The notes beneath the pieces are model-generated. The model was not told the origin of the DNA. It worked only from the letters and a program-made list of their open reading frames with translations, and made no database searches. From positions 1 to 64,000 of the forward strand of contig JACKAP010000012.1 in assembly GCA_020635015.1 (NCBI GenBank): a stretch of DNA of 64,000 bases, written 5' to 3'. Positions 1 to 9,070 of this stretch are shown piece after piece. Each line of letters begins with the position of its first letter. Position 1 is the first letter of the stretch. The stretch comes from Calditrichia bacterium (lineage in GTDB: Bacteria; Calditrichota; Calditrichia; RBG-13-44-9; J075). Both the position numbers and the translations under genes were made by a program.

Positions 1-404
1 AACCCTGCAGCCCCTAACCGGGAAAAAAGTAGTTCCGCACAGACGTTGTGGCGGAAAATGCCCGCCACCCAACAACCATTCACCCGCAACTTACATCGTA
101 CCAACCTATTGATTATCAAATGGAAAATATCGCAATTGTAGGGTGAAATGCCACAAAATAAAGAAAAACTTTGAATATCCGGTGAATTCAAAATGGCCGA
201 ATCGCCAGGTCAATTGCCATAAAATAAAGAAAAATTCTGAATCTCCAGCGAAATTGGTAATAAATATATAGAGATATCTTTACCGGGTAAGGATTGTCTG
301 AACCCCTGAGGCGATTTTATATCAGCACCTTTAGCTATTGTTCGTCAGCATATTCGGAAAATTACCATGTATCAATTTGCGGCTTGCGGAATATAGGAGC
401 GTCG
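1..404. other. Region upstream of intI, possible attI
   Basis: No gene is seen in this leader. In integrons the attI recombination site and the promoter driving the divergent cassette array lie just 5' of intI, so with intI on the plus strand an array would run leftward and out of the window. On the minus strand a GTTRRRY-type core is present (GTTGGGT, complement of 67-73). An imperfect hairpin at 33-56 (TTCCGCACA against TGTGGCGGAA, one unpaired base, 5-nt loop) lies beyond it on the cassette side. Neither is proof of attI or attC, because short cores occur by chance. The assignment rests mainly on position. Confidence 0.35.
143..252 (+). repeat. Two imperfect 44-bp direct repeats upstream of intI
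   Basis: Copies at 143-186 and 209-252, spaced 66 bp start to start, share the core AAAATAAAGAAAAA and matching flanks (GCCAYAAAATAAAG, then TGAATMTCC and GAA). They are far more AT-rich than the surrounding DNA. They could be integrase accessory sites, promoter DNA or a decayed duplication. Only the repetition itself is directly seen. Confidence 0.6.
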
Positions 405-1367
405 ATGCAAAAACCAAAACTGCTGGATCAGGTCCGCAATCAACTCCGGCTTAAACATTATAGTATCCGCACCGAGGAAAGTTATGTCAACTGGATCCGC
501 CGATTTATCCTCTTTCACAAGAAAAGACACCCCCGCGAGATGGGGGCGCCGGAGGTGGCCACCTTCCTGACCCACCTGGCCGTGAAGGGCCAGGTCGCCG
601 CATCTACCCAAAATCAGGCCCTGAGCGCCATCCTGTTCCTCTATCGCGAAGTGCTGAACATTAACCTGGAGGATTTCAGCAGCTTCGTACGTGCCAAACG
701 ACCGGAGAAACTGCCGGTGGTCTTCACCAAGAGCGAGGTGCGGCGGGTGCTGGATCAACTGGAAGGCATCCATAAACTGATGGGCGTGCTGCTCTATGGC
801 AGCGGACTGCGCCTGATGGAATGCGTGCGTCTGCGCGTCAAGGATGTCGATTTCGAGTACAGCCAAATCACGGTGCGGGATGCCAAAGGACAGAAAGACC
901 GCATTACCATGCTGCCCAAAAGCATTCACCCGCACCTTCAGCTTCATATTAAAAAGGTGCGGGTGATCCACGAGGAGGACCTGCTGGAAGGTTACGGCGA
1001 GGTATACCTGCCGTATGCCCTGGACCGGAAATATCCCAATGCATCCAAAGAATGGCACTGGCAATACGTGTTCCCGGCCAGTAAGCGCTCCCACGACCCC
1101 CGCTCAGGCAAAACTCGCCGTCACCATTATGATGAGAGCAATGTGCAGAAAATCATCAAAACCGCCATCGCCCGGGCGGGAGTGAATAAGCCGGGCAGTT
1201 GCCATTCGCTGCGTCATAGCTTCGCCACCCACCTGCTGGAAAACGGCTACGATATCCGCACCGTGCAGGAACTGCTGGGACATAAAGATCTCAAAACCAC
1301 CATGATCTATACCCACGTGCTCAATAAGGGCGGACGGGGAGTGAATAGCCCGTTTGATGAGACGTAG
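405..1367 (+). CDS. intI: Integron integrase (IntI-type tyrosine recombinase)
   Basis: A 320-residue tyrosine recombinase that would catalyse attI x attC and attC x attC cassette recombination. The SAM-like N-terminal core-binding domain spans about 1-95. The catalytic domain shows Arg136 (GSGLRL), Lys161 or Lys164, His267 and Arg270 (CHSLRHSFATH), His293 (LLGHKD) and Tyr302 (TMIYTHV), so the active-site set is complete. Residues about 205-225 (ALDRKYPNASKEW, then YVFPA) match the extra patch that separates integron integrases from XerC/D. The start at 405 is chosen because AGGAG lies 5 nt upstream; the frame stays open back to 294 without a better ribosome site. No attC array lies to its right, and the next gene is convergent. 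Mobile-type IntI1 identity is not implied; this resembles chromosomal integron integrases. Confidence 0.93.
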   Translation: MQKPKLLDQVRNQLRLKHYSIRTEESYVNWIRRFILFHKKRHPREMGAPEVATFLTHLAVKGQVAASTQNQALSAILFLYREVLNINLEDFSSFVRAKRPEKLPVVFTKSEVRRVLDQLEGIHKLMGVLLYGSGLRLMECVRLRVKDVDFEYSQITVRDAKGQKDRITMLPKSIHPHLQLHIKKVRVIHEEDLLEGYGEVYLPYALDRKYPNASKEWHWQYVFPASKRSHDPRSGKTRRHHYDESNVQKIIKTAIARAGVNKPGSCHSLRHSFATHLLENGYDIRTVQELLGHKDLKTTMIYTHVLNKGGRGVNSPFDET

Positions 1368-1387
1368 GGGCGAGTCGCGACTCGCCC

Positions 1388-2206
1388 TTACATACGATAA
1401 ATCACCGGATTAATCTCCGTATCGATCACCTCACCAATCTCCGCTCCCGGACACCAGGCGTCCCAATCCGCCTGTTGATGGACATTGGCCGGAGCCTTCA
1501 GTTGCATCGCTTCATCCATGTAGATGATGGTCATCACCCGGCGCGGTTGAGTGGTGTGATTGGCCCCGGCATGATGGAAGGTCCAGCCATAGTGAAAGCT
1601 GACCTCCCCAAGCTCGAACGGTTCCTCGACATGGGTAAAATTGCCCGCCGCCAGCGCCTCCTGCAGCCGCGCCTCGCTTTCGTCGCTGATCGGCAGGTCG
1701 CGGCCGAAGGTGAAGTGCTGGCTCCCGGCGGCAAAGGCCAGCGGACCCATCTCCAGCGGCGTTTCCTGCAGCGGGATCCATACCGTGCAGCTCTTCTCCG
1801 TGGCCAGCGGCCAGTAATATTGATCGGCATGCCAGGGCGTCACCCCGCCTCCCGGCTCCTTGTAAAGCGCCTGATCGTGATACAGCCGCACCCCCCGGCA
1901 GCCCAGCAACTCCGCCGCAATTCGGCCCAGGCGCTTGCTCATCACAAATTCACGCACCAGCGCATTCTGCCGCCACAGGTTCATTACTTGCAGAAATGCC
2001 CTCTGGTAGGTGTCACGTTCTTCCATCGGCAGGTGCATGGTGTTCAGTTCCAGCACCTTGCGAGTGATCACCTCGCCATAATATGCCAGCAGTTCCGCCG
2101 AGAGCACCCGCTTCAATTTGATATAACCGTGCTCCTGGAAAAACTCAGCCGCCCCCTCCGGCAGCGGGTAAGGGCGATCCAATTCAGTTTTGAAATTATG
2201 CGCCAT
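1388..2206 (-). CDS. Phytanoyl-CoA dioxygenase (PhyH) family protein
   Basis: A 272-residue Fe(II)/2-oxoglutarate-dependent dioxygenase of the PhyH family, which hydroxylates varied small molecules; the substrate cannot be read from sequence. The double-stranded beta-helix iron site is visible as His126-x-Asp128 (PWHADQYYW), with a distal His near 211 (WTFHHAG) and an Arg at 222-223 (QPRRVM) for 2-oxoglutarate. The ATG at 2206 is preferred over the one at 2230 because GGAGG sits 4 nt before it. It is convergent with the integron integrase, with only about 20 bp between the two stop codons. No neighbour suggests a pathway. Confidence 0.85.
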   Translation of the reverse strand: MAHNFKTELDRPYPLPEGAAEFFQEHGYIKLKRVLSAELLAYYGEVITRKVLELNTMHLPMEERDTYQRAFLQVMNLWRQNALVREFVMSKRLGRIAAELLGCRGVRLYHDQALYKEPGGGVTPWHADQYYWPLATEKSCTVWIPLQETPLEMGPLAFAAGSQHFTFGRDLPISDESEARLQEALAAGNFTHVEEPFELGEVSFHYGWTFHHAGANHTTQPRRVMTIIYMDEAMQLKAPANVHQQADWDAWCPGAEIGEVIDTEINPVIYRM

Positions 2207-2400
2207 CTGGCCTCCATCTATTTTGTTCATAATCCGGTAACTTAATATACTGCATGATGGATTATCTTACTAAGCATTTTGCTTGTTTCGTGTGTTTCGT
2301 GGGCTGAATAATTACAAAACTTAAGCGAATAAAGCGGTTGTTTATTCGATCCGTTTTGGCTTTCTTGTACAAGAAAAATTTCCGGAAATGGAGGACTAAA

Positions 2401-4236
2401 ATGTGTTGTGACTCCCCTATTTTTTTTTCAAGCCCCGTAAATACCAGCCTTCCAGGACGGCTGATGATTCCCTTGCGGATCATCCTGCTATATCTTGCCC
2501 TGCCTCTTGCCGCGCAAATACCGGACACCCTCTGGACTCAAACCTTTGGCGGAACCAATATTGATGTCGGCCATACGGTTCAGCAAACCGCCGACGGCGG
2601 ATACATCATCGCTGGATACACCCGGTCCTATGGCACGATGAGCGGGCGCAATGCCTGGCTGGTCAAAACCGCCCCCCTGGGTAACGAAGTATGGAATAAT
2701 GCCTTCGGCGGTGAAGATGATGAGGAAGCCTACGCGGTGCTGCAAACCGCCGATGGGGGCTATGTCTTCGCCGGTTATACCAAATCGCTCGGCCTGGGGG
2801 GCAATGACGTGCTGCTGATCAAAGCCGACAGCATCGGGAATTCGCAATGGATTCGCACCTTCGGCGGTGCTCAGGATGATGAAGGCTACAGCCTCCAGCA
2901 AACCACTGATGGAGGATTTATCATCGCCGGGGTCACCTCATCTTTCGGCGCCGGCGGCAGGGATGTCTGGCTGATCAAAACCGATTCCGCCGGCAATGAG
3001 ACCTGGAACCGCACCCTGGGCGGATTCGGCTCCGATGGCGCCTGGTCGGTGCAGCAAACCTCCGACGGCGGATACATCCTCACCGGCTGGACTTTCTCCT
3101 ACGGCCCCGGCTTCCTCGGCAATGCCTGGCTCGTCAAGACCGATTCCGCCGGCATCGAACAGTGGGACCAGGTTTTCGGAGGCGATGATGTCGACCGGGG
3201 ATACTCAGTTCGGGAAACCACCGGCGGCGGATATATTCTCACCGGATACACTTCCTCCTCCGGCGCCGGGCTGTATGATATGCTGCTCATCAGGACCGAT
3301 GCTGCCGGCAATGCGGAGTGGAACAGAGCCTTCGGCGGCAGTGGCCGGGATTATGGCAATGCCGTTCAGCAAACCTCCGACGGAGGGTTTATCATCACCG
3401 GCTATACCCTCTCTTTCGGCGCCGGCGGAGACGATCTCTGGGTGGTCAAGACTGATTCCAGCGGAAATGAGGCATGGAATCGCACCTATGGCGGCGGCAG
3501 TTCCGATGTTGGCTATGATATTCAGCCAACCGCCGACGGCGGGTACATTATCGCCGGACACACCCTTTCCTATGGGGCCGGATTACATGACGCCTACCTG
3601 ATCCGACTCGCTCCCGCGACGATGCCGCTGTTTAGCGTGACCCCGGATTCGCTCTGGTTCGGCAGCGCCGCCGTGGGCGATACCCTGGTGGATAGTGTTA
3701 TGGTGCAAAACGTGGGTACGGCAGAGTTGATCATTACCTCAGTTGCTTCCTCGAATCCTTATTTCAGCATCCTCCCGGCCTCCGCAATCATCGCGCCGGA
3801 TTCCGCTGTGCCGTTTGAGGTTGAATTTAGCGCTGCGGTGCCGGGTATGCAGGATGGGGTTTTGTTATTCCAGCATAATGGTCAATCTTCACCGGATTCG
3901 ATTTTCGTGCAGGCGGATGTCATCACCGGAATCGTCGCTGATGACGCAGCAATTCCCCGGGCAGTTGTTTTGGAACCCAACTATCCCAATCCCTTTAATC
4001 CATCCACCACCATCCGCTATCAATTGCCCCGCTCCGCGAATGTACGACTGGTGATCTACAACCTGGCGGGTCAGGCGGTTCGAACCTTGCTCAATGCCCC
4101 GGTTGCGGCCGGCGCTCACAGCCAGGTATGGGATGGCCGGGATGACCGCGGGCAGACAGTATCGAGCGGCGTATACATCTATCGATTAACCGCAGGACAT
4201 GTTACCCAAAGCCGCAAAATGATTTTGATCCGATAG
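2401..4236 (+). CDS. Secreted repeat protein with propeller-like repeats, HYDIN-like domain and C-terminal sorting domain
   Basis: A 611-residue exported protein. After an N-terminal hydrophobic segment (around MIPLRIILLYLALPLA) come about seven repeats of roughly 50 residues with the pattern QTxDGGYIIxGYT, then DxxLIKTDSxGN, then W and FGG, which should fold as a beta-propeller or related all-beta array. A beta-sandwich of the ASPM/SPD-2/Hydin type follows (about 425-520: VGDTLVDSVMVQNVGTAEL). The C-terminus carries EPNYPNPFNPSTTI, a YNLAGQ motif and the end KMILIR, the FCB-group surface-sorting domain. The start at 2401 has GGAGG 7 nt upstream; ATG 2464 would give a cleaner signal peptide. 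Function is unknown; surface adhesion or binding is a guess from architecture. Confidence 0.85.
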   Translation: MCCDSPIFFSSPVNTSLPGRLMIPLRIILLYLALPLAAQIPDTLWTQTFGGTNIDVGHTVQQTADGGYIIAGYTRSYGTMSGRNAWLVKTAPLGNEVWNNAFGGEDDEEAYAVLQTADGGYVFAGYTKSLGLGGNDVLLIKADSIGNSQWIRTFGGAQDDEGYSLQQTTDGGFIIAGVTSSFGAGGRDVWLIKTDSAGNETWNRTLGGFGSDGAWSVQQTSDGGYILTGWTFSYGPGFLGNAWLVKTDSAGIEQWDQVFGGDDVDRGYSVRETTGGGYILTGYTSSSGAGLYDMLLIRTDAAGNAEWNRAFGGSGRDYGNAVQQTSDGGFIITGYTLSFGAGGDDLWVVKTDSSGNEAWNRTYGGGSSDVGYDIQPTADGGYIIAGHTLSYGAGLHDAYLIRLAPATMPLFSVTPDSLWFGSAAVGDTLVDSVMVQNVGTAELIITSVASSNPYFSILPASAIIAPDSAVPFEVEFSAAVPGMQDGVLLFQHNGQSSPDSIFVQADVITGIVADDAAIPRAVVLEPNYPNPFNPSTTIRYQLPRSANVRLVIYNLAGQAVRTLLNAPVAAGAHSQVWDGRDDRGQTVSSGVYIYRLTAGHVTQSRKMILIR

Positions 4237-4328
4237 TTTTATGTGCCCTGTTCGAGCACAATCAATCGGGAAATAAGGATTGACAAATCTTCCAATTAGA
4301 GGATGAAAGATGCCAGGGTGTGTTACGC

Positions 4329-5639
4329 TTACCAGCTCTTTTTACCAACAGTCTGCTCTAACCTGAATTCACTCAAAACCAGGTTGTAAAGCACTCTTGA
4401 TTTTTGCAGGCGGGACTGCGCCTGGGCTGTATGCGCATCAAGCAGTTCCAGGTTGGTAACTACGCCGGCTTCATACTGTTTATTCGCAAGTGAGACGGCC
4501 TCGCTGGCTTGTTCCAACTGCAGATCGGCTGCATCCAGTTTCTTCTGCTGCGTCAATACATCTTCAATGGCCTGGCTGACTTCTGCTGAAATCTGCCGTC
4601 GGACTTCCTCCCGATACGCTTCCGCAGCGGCAAGACTGGCCTGCGCCTCCTGCTCTTTATAATGTGTGGCAAAACCGTCAAAGAGCGGAACGTTTAAACC
4701 AATACCGGCAACCCAGTTTAACTTAGGTTTATTGAGATCCGGGATGTAGCCATTTTTAACACCAAACATGCCGTTGGCCATTAATTTGGGTTTGTTGCCG
4801 AAAGATGCCAGGTGCATGGCGATTTCATAATGACGGACACTGTTTTCCGCAAGCTTCATTTCCTGCCGTTGATTCATCGCTTGCTGCAGCAAGGCCTGCC
4901 GGTCGTCAACAAGCTCAGCATTTTCATATACAAAATCACCTTTAAGATAAATTTTCTGGGTGCTGTCAATACCCATCAGGCTTTGCAGCAACACCCATTG
5001 TTTTTGTAAAATATTTTCGACATCCACTTTTTGATTTTCTGAATTGGATACCCGTACCCGCGTGGTTAATACGTCAAAAGACGTGGCACTGCCAGTTTGT
5101 GCCCGCTTTTGTGCAACATCAAGATGCTCCCGGAGGGCTGCGATTTCCTGATCCAGCACACGGATATTCTGCTGTAAATAAAGAATCGAATAAAACAGGT
5201 TAACCGTGCGGTAAGCCAGCATGTTACGAACGGTCTGTGCGTTTTGCTGGGCAGAAAAAAGCCCGTTTTGTGCCAGCTCATGCTCCGTTTTGCGTTTCCC
5301 GAAATCATAAAGCGCATACTGCGCTGCGATATGCGCATCATAATTATTTGCCGGAAAGAGTGAAAAAGTGCCGGCATCCGGGATCGTGAGTTCAATTAAG
5401 GGACCAATGCGGCTGTAACTTGCTTCTGCTGCGGCAAAAGGATAATTGGCACTATTGCTCAATTCAATCTGCGCATTTGCAGCTTCAATCTTGTGTAATG
5501 ACTGTTCAATAAGCGGACTGTTTTTCAGAACCTGCCGGACAACCTGTTCAAGCGTTAATGAATCCTGTGGCGGGGTTTGCGCCATTGCTACAGTTGCCAG
5601 ACTTATCATCAACCATCCCCAAAACATTTTACATTTCAT
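4329..5639 (-). CDS. TolC-family outer-membrane efflux protein
   Basis: A 436-residue outer-membrane channel of a tripartite efflux pump. It has a signal peptide (ending ATVAMAQ) and two homologous coiled-coil/beta halves typical of the OEP family, such as the region near AAEAYREEVRRQISAEVSQ. It is the last gene of an operon whose members act together: TetR regulator (8259), HlyD/EmrA adaptor (7297), DHA2 transporter (5671) and this channel, each separated by 0-35 bp. The start at 5639 is preferred to upstream alternatives because GAGG lies 6 nt before it, the signal peptide then begins at once, and longer forms would overlap the transporter gene. Confidence 0.92.
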   Translation of the reverse strand: MKCKMFWGWLMISLATVAMAQTPPQDSLTLEQVVRQVLKNSPLIEQSLHKIEAANAQIELSNSANYPFAAAEASYSRIGPLIELTIPDAGTFSLFPANNYDAHIAAQYALYDFGKRKTEHELAQNGLFSAQQNAQTVRNMLAYRTVNLFYSILYLQQNIRVLDQEIAALREHLDVAQKRAQTGSATSFDVLTTRVRVSNSENQKVDVENILQKQWVLLQSLMGIDSTQKIYLKGDFVYENAELVDDRQALLQQAMNQRQEMKLAENSVRHYEIAMHLASFGNKPKLMANGMFGVKNGYIPDLNKPKLNWVAGIGLNVPLFDGFATHYKEQEAQASLAAAEAYREEVRRQISAEVSQAIEDVLTQQKKLDAADLQLEQASEAVSLANKQYEAGVVTNLELLDAHTAQAQSRLQKSRVLYNLVLSEFRLEQTVGKKSW

Positions 5640-5670
5640 TGAATGCCTCGTTTGTTCACTATTCGCATCA

Positions 5671-7296
5671 TTATTCTGCCATAACCGTTGGTTTGCCGGT
5701 TTGGCGATTATGATTTTTGAGAAAAAATATCGGAACCAATGCCAGCAATAGGATGACCCCGGCAACCAGAAAAACATCCGTTACCGCTTTAATAAAGGCC
5801 TGATTATTGATGAACCGCCCCAGTAAAATACCGGCTTTGGTACCGGCAGCGGAAAAAGAGCCCCCCGTGGTCTGCATAACAAACTCCTGCAGATGATGAA
5901 ATGTCTGTTTATATATTTCCGAACCGGTGTCTACCTGCTGCCCGTAAATGCCGGCATGATATAATTCTCTCCGGGTGAGCAGCGCACCAAAAATAGCCAC
6001 ACCAAAACTGCCGCCTACCTGGCGGATGACATTGATCAATCCCGATGCCTGGGCCATTTTTTTGGGTGGGATGCCGGTCAGGGCAATCGTTGTTAAGGGA
6101 GAAAAAAGCAGTCCCATCGCAATCCCCCGGATGATGAGCGGTATGGTGATTGTGTATTTTTCCGACCACTGTGACAAAGAACTGAATTGAAAAAAAGTCA
6201 ATGCCAACAAAATCATGCCAATGGCGGCAGGAATTTTTGCACTGTATTTATCGGAAAACATGCCGGCGAAAGGCGCTGTTATACCCAGCATTAACCCAAC
6301 CGGTAAAAACATCTCCCCGGCCTGTAGTGGCGTGTACCCCAGTGAAGTTTGCAGGTAAACCGGCAAAAGGAAATTAGCGCCAAACATCCCCAGGCCAAAA
6401 ATAAACAGGATAAGATTGCTCACGGAAAAATTGAAAAACCGAAATAATCCCAGCTCAATCAACGGGTGCTCAACATGAAATTCGGTGATGATAAAGACAA
6501 AAAAGGAAACCGCGGCAATCGAAAAACAGGTAATGATAAAGGTCGATGTCCAGCCGCCGGTATTCCAGGCTGAATTGCCGTTGGAAAGCGCCAGCAGCAG
6601 ACCGGTCAGGAACAATGCCAGTGAGACGAAACCCACCAAGTCGAAACCACGCTCCCGGTCCGCTTTGAATTCATTTAAAATGATCAGCGTCGCCATCATG
6701 GCGACAAATCCGACCGGTATATTTACATCGAAAATGGTGCGCCAGGAAAACTGATCGATAAGATACCCGCCAATCGTCGGCCCAAGCGATACCGAAGCGG
6801 AAGCCGAAACCGACCAGAATCCAAGTGCAATACCCCTTTTCTCCGGCGGAAAAATTCGGGTAACGATTGCCATTCCAACCGGCATCAGAAAACCACCACC
6901 GGCGCCCTGGATAATGCGCGCAACAATGAGTGCGTTGATATTCCATGAAATACTGCACAGGAATGAACCACCGGTAAATAATAACAATCCGGTAATATAA
7001 GTGCGTTTATACCCAAAGTGGTCGGCAACCCAGCCCGAGGATGGCAACATAACTGCGAAAACCAGCAGGTACGCGGTTAATATCCATTCAGCCTTATCCA
7101 CAGGTACCCCAAAAATAGCGATCATTTTGGGCAGCGCCACATTAACAATCGTCGCATCGAGTACTGCCATAAATGTGCCCAGCATAATCGAGGCAAGAAC
7201 CAGCCAGCGATAGGTGCCATGCGATGGATCCAACGCGGGATAACGGTCTACCAGTCCGCTGTGAAATTGGTTGAATCTGCTCTGTAGATCGCCCAT
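5671..7296 (-). CDS. DHA2-family (EmrB/QacA-like) MFS multidrug transporter
   Basis: A 541-residue proton-driven exporter, a length typical of the 14-helix DHA2 subfamily. Family signatures are MAVLDATIVNVALPKM in helix 1, then WVADHFGYKRTYITG (the loop 2-3 motif A) and RIIQGAGGGFLMPVGMA. It would form the inner-membrane part of a pump with the adaptor encoded upstream and the TolC-type channel downstream. Its ATG directly abuts the adaptor's TAA (TAAATG), so translation is probably coupled. Substrates are unknown; drugs, dyes or bile-like amphiphiles are usual for the family. Confidence 0.93.
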   Translation of the reverse strand: MGDLQSRFNQFHSGLVDRYPALDPSHGTYRWLVLASIMLGTFMAVLDATIVNVALPKMIAIFGVPVDKAEWILTAYLLVFAVMLPSSGWVADHFGYKRTYITGLLLFTGGSFLCSISWNINALIVARIIQGAGGGFLMPVGMAIVTRIFPPEKRGIALGFWSVSASASVSLGPTIGGYLIDQFSWRTIFDVNIPVGFVAMMATLIILNEFKADRERGFDLVGFVSLALFLTGLLLALSNGNSAWNTGGWTSTFIITCFSIAAVSFFVFIITEFHVEHPLIELGLFRFFNFSVSNLILFIFGLGMFGANFLLPVYLQTSLGYTPLQAGEMFLPVGLMLGITAPFAGMFSDKYSAKIPAAIGMILLALTFFQFSSLSQWSEKYTITIPLIIRGIAMGLLFSPLTTIALTGIPPKKMAQASGLINVIRQVGGSFGVAIFGALLTRRELYHAGIYGQQVDTGSEIYKQTFHHLQEFVMQTTGGSFSAAGTKAGILLGRFINNQAFIKAVTDVFLVAGVILLLALVPIFFLKNHNRQTGKPTVMAE

Positions 7297-8223
7297 TTAT
7301 TCGACCTTAACCCTAACTTCTACCGACATGCCGGGACGCAGTACGACCAGGCTGTTCTCCGGCGGATCCACAATGATTTTTACCGGCACCCGTTGGGTTA
7401 CTTTGGTGAAATTACCTGAGGCATTGTTCGGAGGAATCAGCGAAAACTGCGAGGCCGCCGCGGCACCGATATGGTCCACATGGCCTTTGAACACCTTGTC
7501 GGAGTAGGCGTCAACTGAAATGTCTACATCCGCATTCTCATGAATATTCCTGATTTTGGTCTCCTCAAAATTGGCTACCACCCATACATCATCCGGATCA
7601 TAGATCGTGAAAATAGCTTGTCCCGGCTGCACAACATCACCAAGGCTCACCCATTTTTTGGCAATGACGCCGTTTAGTGGCGCAAAAATTTGGGTGTTAC
7701 GGATGTGCGATGCTACCACCGTGATATTCGCAGCAGCGGTCTTCTCCTGTGCACTGGCGATGGCCATTTGTGCCTGAGCAATTTCCAATGCCTGCCTTGC
7801 ATGGTCATATTGCTCCTGAGGTATAATGTGTTGCCTGAATTGCTGTGCACTGCGCTCATAGTCTTCACGGGCTTTTTTGACAGTCACCTGGGCAAGTTTT
7901 AAGTTTTGCTTCGCAAGATCCAGGTTGGCATTGGCCTGCTGTAATTGCGCCTGCAGGTCACTGTCGTCCAGCTGCACCAGTAATTGTTCTGCTTTTACCC
8001 GGTCGCCTTCATCCGCGCCTAAAGTTACCACACGACCGAGCATATCTGCCCCCAGGGAAACCCTGTTCCCGGCAATAAAGGCATCATCGGTTGATTCGTA
8101 GCCGTAAATATTCAGAATCCAGTAGATACTTCCGGCCACGATGACAATCACAACAATGAACAGCAGGATTGTCATTGGTCTCTTGATCGATTTGGTTTTT
8201 TCCCCAGTTTCGATATCCGCCAC
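7297..8223 (-). CDS. HlyD/EmrA-type membrane fusion protein
   Basis: A 308-residue periplasmic adaptor linking the DHA2 transporter to the TolC channel. It has one N-terminal membrane anchor (about 19-40, TILLFIVVIVIVAGSIYWIL), a biotinyl-lipoyl-like segment (GNRVSLGADMLGRVVTLGAD), an alpha-helical hairpin about 70-150 and the returning beta-barrel half (FAPLNGVIAKKWVSLGDVV). It begins with GTG (8223), with AGGA 9 nt upstream. It lies 35 bp downstream of the tetR gene and directly abuts the transporter gene. Confidence 0.93.
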   Translation of the reverse strand: MADIETGEKTKSIKRPMTILLFIVVIVIVAGSIYWILNIYGYESTDDAFIAGNRVSLGADMLGRVVTLGADEGDRVKAEQLLVQLDDSDLQAQLQQANANLDLAKQNLKLAQVTVKKAREDYERSAQQFRQHIIPQEQYDHARQALEIAQAQMAIASAQEKTAAANITVVASHIRNTQIFAPLNGVIAKKWVSLGDVVQPGQAIFTIYDPDDVWVVANFEETKIRNIHENADVDISVDAYSDKVFKGHVDHIGAAAASQFSLIPPNNASGNFTKVTQRVPVKIIVDPPENSLVVLRPGMSVEVRVKVE

Positions 8224-8258
8224 GTTAATTTTCCTTTCAATTATTTATCTCTGATTCA

Positions 8259-8849
8259 TCAGTCCGCGCGAAGGCCGTCGAGCAGCATATCGAGGACCTG
8301 CAACATCTCATCTCTTATTTGCTGATGCAATGTATCGTCAAAATGAAAATCCTTGATAAAAGCATATCTTCTGATACGCAGCCCATGAAGCACATGCAGG
8401 ATCAATGTCGCTGTTTTTTCCGGTTCTCCCGGTTTAAATTCACCATTGTTCATTCCATCACGGATGATGCCGGCCAGCAACTCGTGTTCGCGTTCACTGA
8501 AATTTTTGTGTAAATCGGCAAAGAGCGGTTTTAATTCCTGGATGGCCTGAAAACTGAGCTTGGCCAGATTAATGAAGGTCTCAAAATGGCCCAACCGCTC
8601 ACTGACATATTGCTGTAGTTTGTCTGTTGCAGACGTTTTTGCTTGCAGTATGCGATTGATCTTTTCGATGAACTGATCCTGTTCCTCAGTAACAACCGCT
8701 ATAAACAAATCCACCTTTGTCGGGAAATAATAATACAACGACGCTTTTGCCATCCCAATATCTGCGGCAATTTCATCCATTGTCACCTTTGAGAATCCGT
8801 AATAGGCGAACCGCTTCCGTGCTGCCAGTATGATTTCCTTTTCTTTCAT
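8259..8849 (-). CDS. TetR-family repressor of the efflux operon
   Basis: A 196-residue regulator. The N-terminal helix-turn-helix is canonical (FSKVTMDEIAADIGMAKAS, then LYYYFPTKVDLF); the C-terminal two thirds is the helical ligand-binding and dimerisation domain. As first gene of the operon tetR-hlyD-DHA2-tolC it most likely represses its own operon and is relieved by pump substrates. A candidate operator lies upstream at 8885-8911. The ribosome site is weak, which is common for autoregulated TetR genes. Confidence 0.92.
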   Translation of the reverse strand: MKEKEIILAARKRFAYYGFSKVTMDEIAADIGMAKASLYYYFPTKVDLFIAVVTEEQDQFIEKINRILQAKTSATDKLQQYVSERLGHFETFINLAKLSFQAIQELKPLFADLHKNFSEREHELLAGIIRDGMNNGEFKPGEPEKTATLILHVLHGLRIRRYAFIKDFHFDDTLHQQIRDEMLQVLDMLLDGLRAD

Positions 8850-8884
8850 TTTTCTACCCGATTTCGTCTTTTCATTTTTTCAAT

Positions 8885-8911
8885 TTCGACTATTAAAGTA
8901 AATGCGTCGAA
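8885..8911. promoter_or_regulatory. Candidate operator for the TetR repressor
   Basis: An inverted repeat, TTCGAC, 15-bp spacer, GTCGAA, lies 36-62 bp upstream of the tetR start in an AT-rich leader where the operon promoter is expected. Position and symmetry fit a TetR dimer site, but the arms are short and no second copy was found to confirm it. Confidence 0.3.
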
Positions 8912-9070
8912 TATGTAAAAGTTTCCCACATTGTTAAATATCTGCCATCATAAGAAATCCGGATGAATAACGACTCAAATACATGATTTTGATCCGATAA
9001 ATGAATATGTGATCTTCAAAACATTAACCTATCACAATTTCACCCATATTGTCAGCAGGATATTTGAAAA

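Noticed and set aside
143..252. CRISPR array
   Set aside because: Only two diverged copies, no regular spacers and no cas gene; the tandem iterations elsewhere are inverted or spacerless and also not CRISPR.
372..1094. Long open frame on the minus strand across the integrase gene
   Set aside because: It lies opposite a complete tyrosine recombinase with all catalytic residues; its translation has no family pattern and it has no ribosome site.
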